A stretch of DNA of 17,095 bases, taken from the NCBI GenBank assembly GCA_964489215.1, contig CAZAYB010000036.1, positions 1 to 17,095 of the forward strand, read 5' to 3'. The stretch is from CAZAYB01 sp964489215 (GTDB lineage: Bacteria > Planctomycetota > Phycisphaerae > Sedimentisphaerales > Anaerohalosphaeraceae). The position numbers were made by a program, and so were the translations under genes. Below are positions 13,945 through 17,095 of this stretch, piece after piece. A model generated the notes under the pieces. That model was given only the letters and a program-made list of their open reading frames with translations, ran no database searches and was not told the DNA's origin. Numbering within the stretch: position 1 is the first letter of the stretch; each line of letters opens with the position of its first letter.

Positions 13945-14965
13945 TTGATCTGTGAGTATATTTTTCGTCAGGCCTTAATATGGTAGATGGAAAGTCAGGC
14001 TGATTAGGCGTATCAGGAAAATGCTGAGTCTCCAGGCACAGCCCGCAGTTTTTGTTATAACTTGCTTCGTTTTTAGAAGGCGCGCTGCCGTCAAGAAAAT
14101 TACCTGTATAAAACTGCATACCAGGCTCGGTAGTGGAAAGTTCCATTACCCTGCCGGATTTCGGTTCGTGCAACTTCGCTGCGAAACTAAGCTCACCCTC
14201 CTGCTGCTTTTTTAGGACATAGTTATGATCATAACCTCCTGCTACCTGGCCCATGTCCCTGCTGATAACTTTTGGTTCTTTAAAATCAAAAGGAGTGCCA
14301 GCGGTTGGTTTGATTTGACCTGTCGGCACAAGATCGGGCCCGGAAGGCGTATAACGATCAGCATTTATCTGTATTACATGATCCAGTACGGAACCGCTGT
14401 CATGGCCGCCCAGATTAAAGTAACTGTGATTGGTAAGATTGACATGTGTAGGCTTATCCGTCTTGGCCTGGTATTCCATTTTCAGTTCACCTTCACTGGT
14501 AAGTGTATAGGTTACCGAAGCAAGCAGATTACCCGGATAACCTTCTTCGCCGTCATCGCTGATATAGGTCATTTTAATATTGACATTTCCTGCGATATCC
14601 TGGGTTTCCTCAACCTGCCAGACCACTTTGTCAAACCCCTTTTCACCGCCGTGCAGATGGTGAGGAGCCTGATTGGCAGCAAGTGAATATTCCTGCCCGT
14701 CAAGTGTAAATTTTGCGTTTGCTATACGGTTTGCGTACCTGCCGACCAACGAACCAAAGTAAGGTGTACCCTGTATGTACTGTTCGAGAGTATTGCAGCC
14801 GAGAACGATATCCGCACGGTTGCCGTCCCTGTCAGGAACAAATAAAGATACTACTGTTGCCCCGTAATTCATTATCCTCGCCTCAATGCTGCCGTTGCTG
14901 AGGATATAAAGATTTACTTCGTCGCCTCCTGAGGTCTTACCGAATAGTTTACTTTCTAAAGGCAT
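13922..14965 (-). CDS. galM: Aldose 1-epimerase (mutarotase)
   Basis: A 347-residue enzyme that interconverts the alpha and beta anomers of glucose, galactose and related sugars. The family blocks are in order: GRYANRI (75-81), HHLHGG (102-107, substrate-binding H105), NHSYFNLGG (179-187, catalytic acid H180), YDHNYVL (245-251, D246) and LETQHFPDTPN (311-321, catalytic base E312). The length is typical and there is no signal peptide, so it should act in the cytoplasm. AAGGA eight bases upstream supports the ATG. It follows the zinc-ribbon gene by 48 bases and probably shares its transcript. Its last codons (KFTTE and stop) are the probable source of the tandem repeat that follows. It may serve the sugar metabolism suggested by the left end of the window, but no operon links them. 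Confidence 0.96.
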   Translation of the reverse strand: MPLESKLFGKTSGGDEVNLYILSNGSIEARIMNYGATVVSLFVPDRDGNRADIVLGCNTLEQYIQGTPYFGSLVGRYANRIANAKFTLDGQEYSLAANQAPHHLHGGEKGFDKVVWQVEETQDIAGNVNIKMTYISDDGEEGYPGNLLASVTYTLTSEGELKMEYQAKTDKPTHVNLTNHSYFNLGGHDSGSVLDHVIQINADRYTPSGPDLVPTGQIKPTAGTPFDFKEPKVISRDMGQVAGGYDHNYVLKKQQEGELSFAAKLHEPKSGRVMELSTTEPGMQFYTGNFLDGSAPSKNEASYNKNCGLCLETQHFPDTPNQPDFPSTILRPDEKYTHRSIFKFTTE

Positions 14966-15013
14966 TTAACCGTTCCTTGTAATTTAATATATTCAACAGT
15001 TATCCCGATTAGC

Positions 15014-15433
15014 TTAATCTTTTTGCTCTTTGTCATTTTCTGAGAGCTGATTTTTGAACATATTTTCCAGCAGCGATCCGATTCTGCTTTGAGCCTGGGA
15101 ACCTGCAAGCTTTACAACTTCGCTTAGTTCGCCCTTATCGAACCACAGCCCGTCGTTTCTTTTGCATGCGTCTATAAGCACCTTGTTGTCATCGTTGCCG
15201 ATGTGAACTTTCAGCATCTTTTTCATACATATCGGACATTTTCGCGATTTTTCAGTAACTTTTGGTGCAGACTTGAAGCTTTCCAGCGTATCTAAAGCGT
15301 CTTGGGTATCGCCCAGCAGCATCTCAAGCTCTCCGCTGTCGAGCCATATACCCCCGCACTGAGGACAGTAGTCAATTTCGACCTCGTCCAGTTCGAAAGT
15401 TATCATTGGATTTGAACAGCCAGGGCAATCCAT
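15014..15433 (-). CDS. Small protein with two TFIIB-type zinc-ribbon repeats
   Basis: A 139-residue soluble protein built from two copies of the zf-TFIIB-like module. The first copy is complete: C3 and C6 (CPGC) pair with C23 and C26 (CPQC), followed by GGIWLDSGEL (27-36). The second has C66 and C69 (CPIC) and C90, but the fourth position is N93 (ACKRNDGLWFDKGEL), so it may not bind zinc in the usual way. A charged tail follows. Proteins of this type are widespread and uncharacterised. A regulatory or metal-handling role is only a guess. The ATG has a strong AGGAG ribosome-binding site, and a good promoter lies 35-60 bases upstream. It precedes galM by 48 bases, suggesting a two-gene operon. 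Confidence 0.85.
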   Translation of the reverse strand: MDCPGCSNPMITFELDEVEIDYCPQCGGIWLDSGELEMLLGDTQDALDTLESFKSAPKVTEKSRKCPICMKKMLKVHIGNDDNKVLIDACKRNDGLWFDKGELSEVVKLAGSQAQSRIGSLLENMFKNQLSENDKEQKD

Positions 15434-15467
15434 TGTCAGCTCCTAAGTTACACAAAATATTTATGGT

Positions 15468-15496
15468 ATCCTAACTTGTTTAATATCAGCAGTCAA
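15468..15496 (-). promoter_or_regulatory. Promoter of the zinc-ribbon/galM transcript
   Basis: On the reverse strand TTGACT (15496-15491) is followed after exactly 17 bases by TAGGAT (15473-15468). The expected start is near 15461, about 28 bases before the ATG. It sits in the 187-base gap between queA and the zinc-ribbon gene, which otherwise shows no feature I can support. Confidence 0.55.
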
Positions 15497-15620
15497 GAAC
15501 AGATAATGATTAAATGATTCAGTTTATGACAAATATCTGTAAATGTTCCTGATTAACCAGTTGCGGAAATATGATTGGTAGTGCAAGAAAACAATAGTTT
15601 AAGTCTGTTATCCGGGATGT

Positions 15621-16676
15621 TTATATTATCAGCATTGCATCGCCGAAGGAGTAGAATCTGTAATTGTTTTTAACTGCGTGCCTGTAAGCGTTTAATGTTT
15701 GTTCTGTGCCTGCAAATGCGCATACCAGTGCCAGAAGGGTTGATTTGGGCAGATGAAAGTTTGTTATTATTGCATCAGTCATATTAAAGGAACAGCCTGG
15801 TTTTATGAAAAGTTTTGTTGATGCACTGCCGGGAGTTACTTTTGCATTTTCAGTTGAAGCTGATTCCAGTGTTCTTACAGAAGTAGTGCCTACTGCGATT
15901 ATTCTGTGATTGCGGGCTTTGGCATTGTTTATCAGGTCGGCCTGGGAGCTGGTTATTTCGTAGGATTCGCTGTGCATTTTGTGGTCCTCAATATGTTGGG
16001 CGGTAACCGGCTTGAATGTTCCAGCGCCTACATGAAGAGTTACAGTTGCACGATTAACACCGATTTTTTCGAGTTTTTCAAAGATGCGGTCAGTAAAATG
16101 CAGGCCAGCGGTTGGTGCTGCTACTGCACCTGCGGTTTTAGCGTAGACAGTCTGGTAGCGGTTAAGGTCGTAGTCGGGGTCGCTGTAATTGTCAAGGTCG
16201 CGTGATATGTATGGCGGCAGGGGGGCGTAACCTATTTCCTGTAAAAGGGTTTGGGGTGATTTTGAGGTCTGGGGGTTGATAAGCCATTTGCCGTCTGGCA
16301 GTTTCTCCACTGCTATGGCTGATACTGCGGGAGTTTTGTTTTTTGAGATTAGGTCGAATTTTTCTGATGGTTTGAGCCTTCTTGCGTTTTTTAGCATTAC
16401 CAGCCAGAGTTTTTCAGGTGTCTGCTGGAGGTAAAGTCCCTGTATGGAAGCGCCTGATTTTCTTTTTGCGGCGAACCTTGCGGGCAGGACCCTGGTGTCG
16501 TTTATCACTAAAAGGTCGTTTTTTTTAAAATAATCGCATATATCAGTGAACTGGCGGTCGTCGATTCGGCCGGTCGATCTGTGCAGGACGAGCAGTCTGG
16601 AGCAATCCCGTTTGGCTGAAGGATTTTGTGCGATCAGCCTTTCGGGGAGTCTATAATTGAAAAGTTCGGTCAACAT
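15621..16676 (-). CDS. queA: S-adenosylmethionine:tRNA ribosyltransferase-isomerase
   Basis: This enzyme transfers and isomerises the ribosyl group of SAM onto preQ1 in tRNA, giving epoxyqueuosine in the queuosine pathway. I start at the ATG at 16676 (351 residues, a normal length) because MLTELFNYRLPERLIAQ matches the usual QueA N-terminus. The longer frame from a TTG at 16712 adds 12 unlikely residues. Family blocks are VINDTRVLPAR (57-67), PLPPYI (152-157), GAVAAPTAGLHFT (183-195), VGAGTFKPV (216-224), HSESYEI (235-241), GTTSVRTLE (263-271), TNFHLPKSTLL (305-315) and SFGDAMLI (343-350). No ribosome-binding site precedes this ATG, and a -10-like box lies so close that the mRNA may be nearly leaderless. 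No other queuosine gene is in the window. Confidence 0.96.
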   Translation of the reverse strand: MLTELFNYRLPERLIAQNPSAKRDCSRLLVLHRSTGRIDDRQFTDICDYFKKNDLLVINDTRVLPARFAAKRKSGASIQGLYLQQTPEKLWLVMLKNARRLKPSEKFDLISKNKTPAVSAIAVEKLPDGKWLINPQTSKSPQTLLQEIGYAPLPPYISRDLDNYSDPDYDLNRYQTVYAKTAGAVAAPTAGLHFTDRIFEKLEKIGVNRATVTLHVGAGTFKPVTAQHIEDHKMHSESYEITSSQADLINNAKARNHRIIAVGTTSVRTLESASTENAKVTPGSASTKLFIKPGCSFNMTDAIITNFHLPKSTLLALVCAFAGTEQTLNAYRHAVKNNYRFYSFGDAMLII

Positions 16677-16685
16677 ATAAGAGAA

Positions 16686-16691
16686 ATTATC
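16686..16691 (-). promoter_or_regulatory. Possible -10 box for a near-leaderless queA transcript
   Basis: GATAAT on the reverse strand ends ten bases before the queA ATG, so transcription would start only three or four bases upstream of it. A TTGTCA at 16712-16707 could be the -35 box, but the spacing is a short 15 bases. It would fit the missing ribosome-binding site. Confidence 0.25.
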
Positions 16692-16751
16692 AGACGTCAG
16701 GGCAAATGACAAAAAAAATATTCAAAGATATTTAATTGATTATGGGGTATT

Positions 16752-16781
16752 TTGACGAAAAACTAACTTGCAAAATATATT
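16752..16781 (+). promoter_or_regulatory. Promoter of the 63-residue protein gene
   Basis: TTGACG (16752-16757) and TATATT (16776-16781) are separated by 18 bases, each box one base from consensus. The predicted start is near 16788, with a leader of about 68 bases. Confidence 0.5.
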
Positions 16782-16855
16782 AAGAGGCATTATTTCCGAT
16801 ACACAAGTTGTTGTGAAACCTGTAGTAATGTCTGTTTACAAGGTAATCATAAAAA

Positions 16856-17047
16856 ATGAATTCGCCGGACTCATTTGAGAAAATGGCAATGATGATAACA
16901 TCGCTTGACAGAGACGAGATCAAGAATCGTCTGCTTCATTTCGAGGGTAGGTTCAAGCTTGATTTTACGGAAGATTATCTTGAGAGCCTTAGCATTGACA
17001 GATTAAGGCATATTCTGCTTGCGGCGATGACTACTAATGCTAAGTAG
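16856..17047 (+). CDS. Small conserved-looking protein of 63 residues, function unknown
   Basis: A short, probably all-helical soluble protein. Residues 18-56 form an amphipathic, charged stretch including RLLHFEGRFKLDFTEDYLE (25-43), followed by LSIDRLRHILLAAM (45-58). The latter looks like a helix packing against a partner. It has no Cys, signal peptide or membrane segment. I have a loose memory of similar short proteins or tails in planctomycetes, where this motif sits at the C-terminus, but I cannot name a family. A good promoter upstream supports expression. The only ribosome-binding-like AAGG lies about 12 bases from the ATG, longer than usual. It is divergent from queA. The remaining 48 bases to the window edge show no hairpin terminator. 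Confidence 0.65.
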   Translation: MNSPDSFEKMAMMITSLDRDEIKNRLLHFEGRFKLDFTEDYLESLSIDRLRHILLAAMTTNAK

Positions 17048-17095
17048 CGAGGGGTTTTTAGGCGGGTTGATTTTGGGTTTTCTATCGGGTAAAAA

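Noticed and set aside
16677..16855. preQ1 riboswitch upstream of queA
   Set aside because: No pseudoknot-like C-rich/A-rich pattern was seen, and the likely transcript start leaves almost no leader.

Overview
The window looks like a stretch of a moderately AT-rich bacterial chromosome, most plausibly from the Planctomycetota (Phycisphaerae or a relative). This is inferred from the gene mix: a UxaE-type epimerase next to a PPi-type phosphofructokinase, a membrane-anchored GspE-like protein beside PilT, and a short C-terminal-type protein at the right edge. No rRNA or other marker gene confirms it. No tRNA, rRNA, insertion sequence, phage gene or CRISPR array was seen. Most genes read leftward, and no gene-free stretch reaches 300 bases.

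Region 1 (1-5470) is a sugar-acid catabolic cluster. A leftward operon runs from PPi-dependent phosphofructokinase to a tagaturonate-epimerase-family protein (UxaE-like), a UxuB/YjmF-type SDR oxidoreductase, and a HAD-family hydrolase cut by the left edge. A ROK-family repressor is encoded divergently. The 227-base intergenic region between them holds two near-identical operator-like sites. One sits just downstream of the -10 of the operon promoter and the other lies inside the -35/-10 spacer of the repressor's own promoter. This suggests a self-contained, inducer-controlled uronate (or related ketose) module with autoregulation.

Region 2 (5488-9351) is a three-gene leftward operon: a canonical PilT-type ATPase, a membrane-anchored GspE/PilB homologue whose nucleotide-binding and catalytic motifs are all degenerate, and a four-helix, CvpA-like membrane protein with a C-terminal soluble domain. 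No pilin, PilC or secretin gene is present. This is the best candidate for an undescribed system. It may be a membrane complex in which a pseudo-ATPase works with an active PilT-like motor.

Region 3 (9559-13713) holds an MgtE magnesium transporter, a secreted protein of unknown function, and a LemA/HtpX-like (M48) pair. The protease carries a C-terminal zinc ribbon. Region 4 (13714-17095) starts with an 85-base higher-order tandem repeat that seems to grow out of the 3' end of the aldose 1-epimerase gene. It continues with galM, a small zinc-ribbon protein, the queuosine gene queA and a 63-residue conserved-looking small protein.

Three coding starts were moved from the longest possible frame on ribosome-binding-site or family grounds: pfk to a GTG at 4022, the GspE-like gene to 8194, and queA to 16676.
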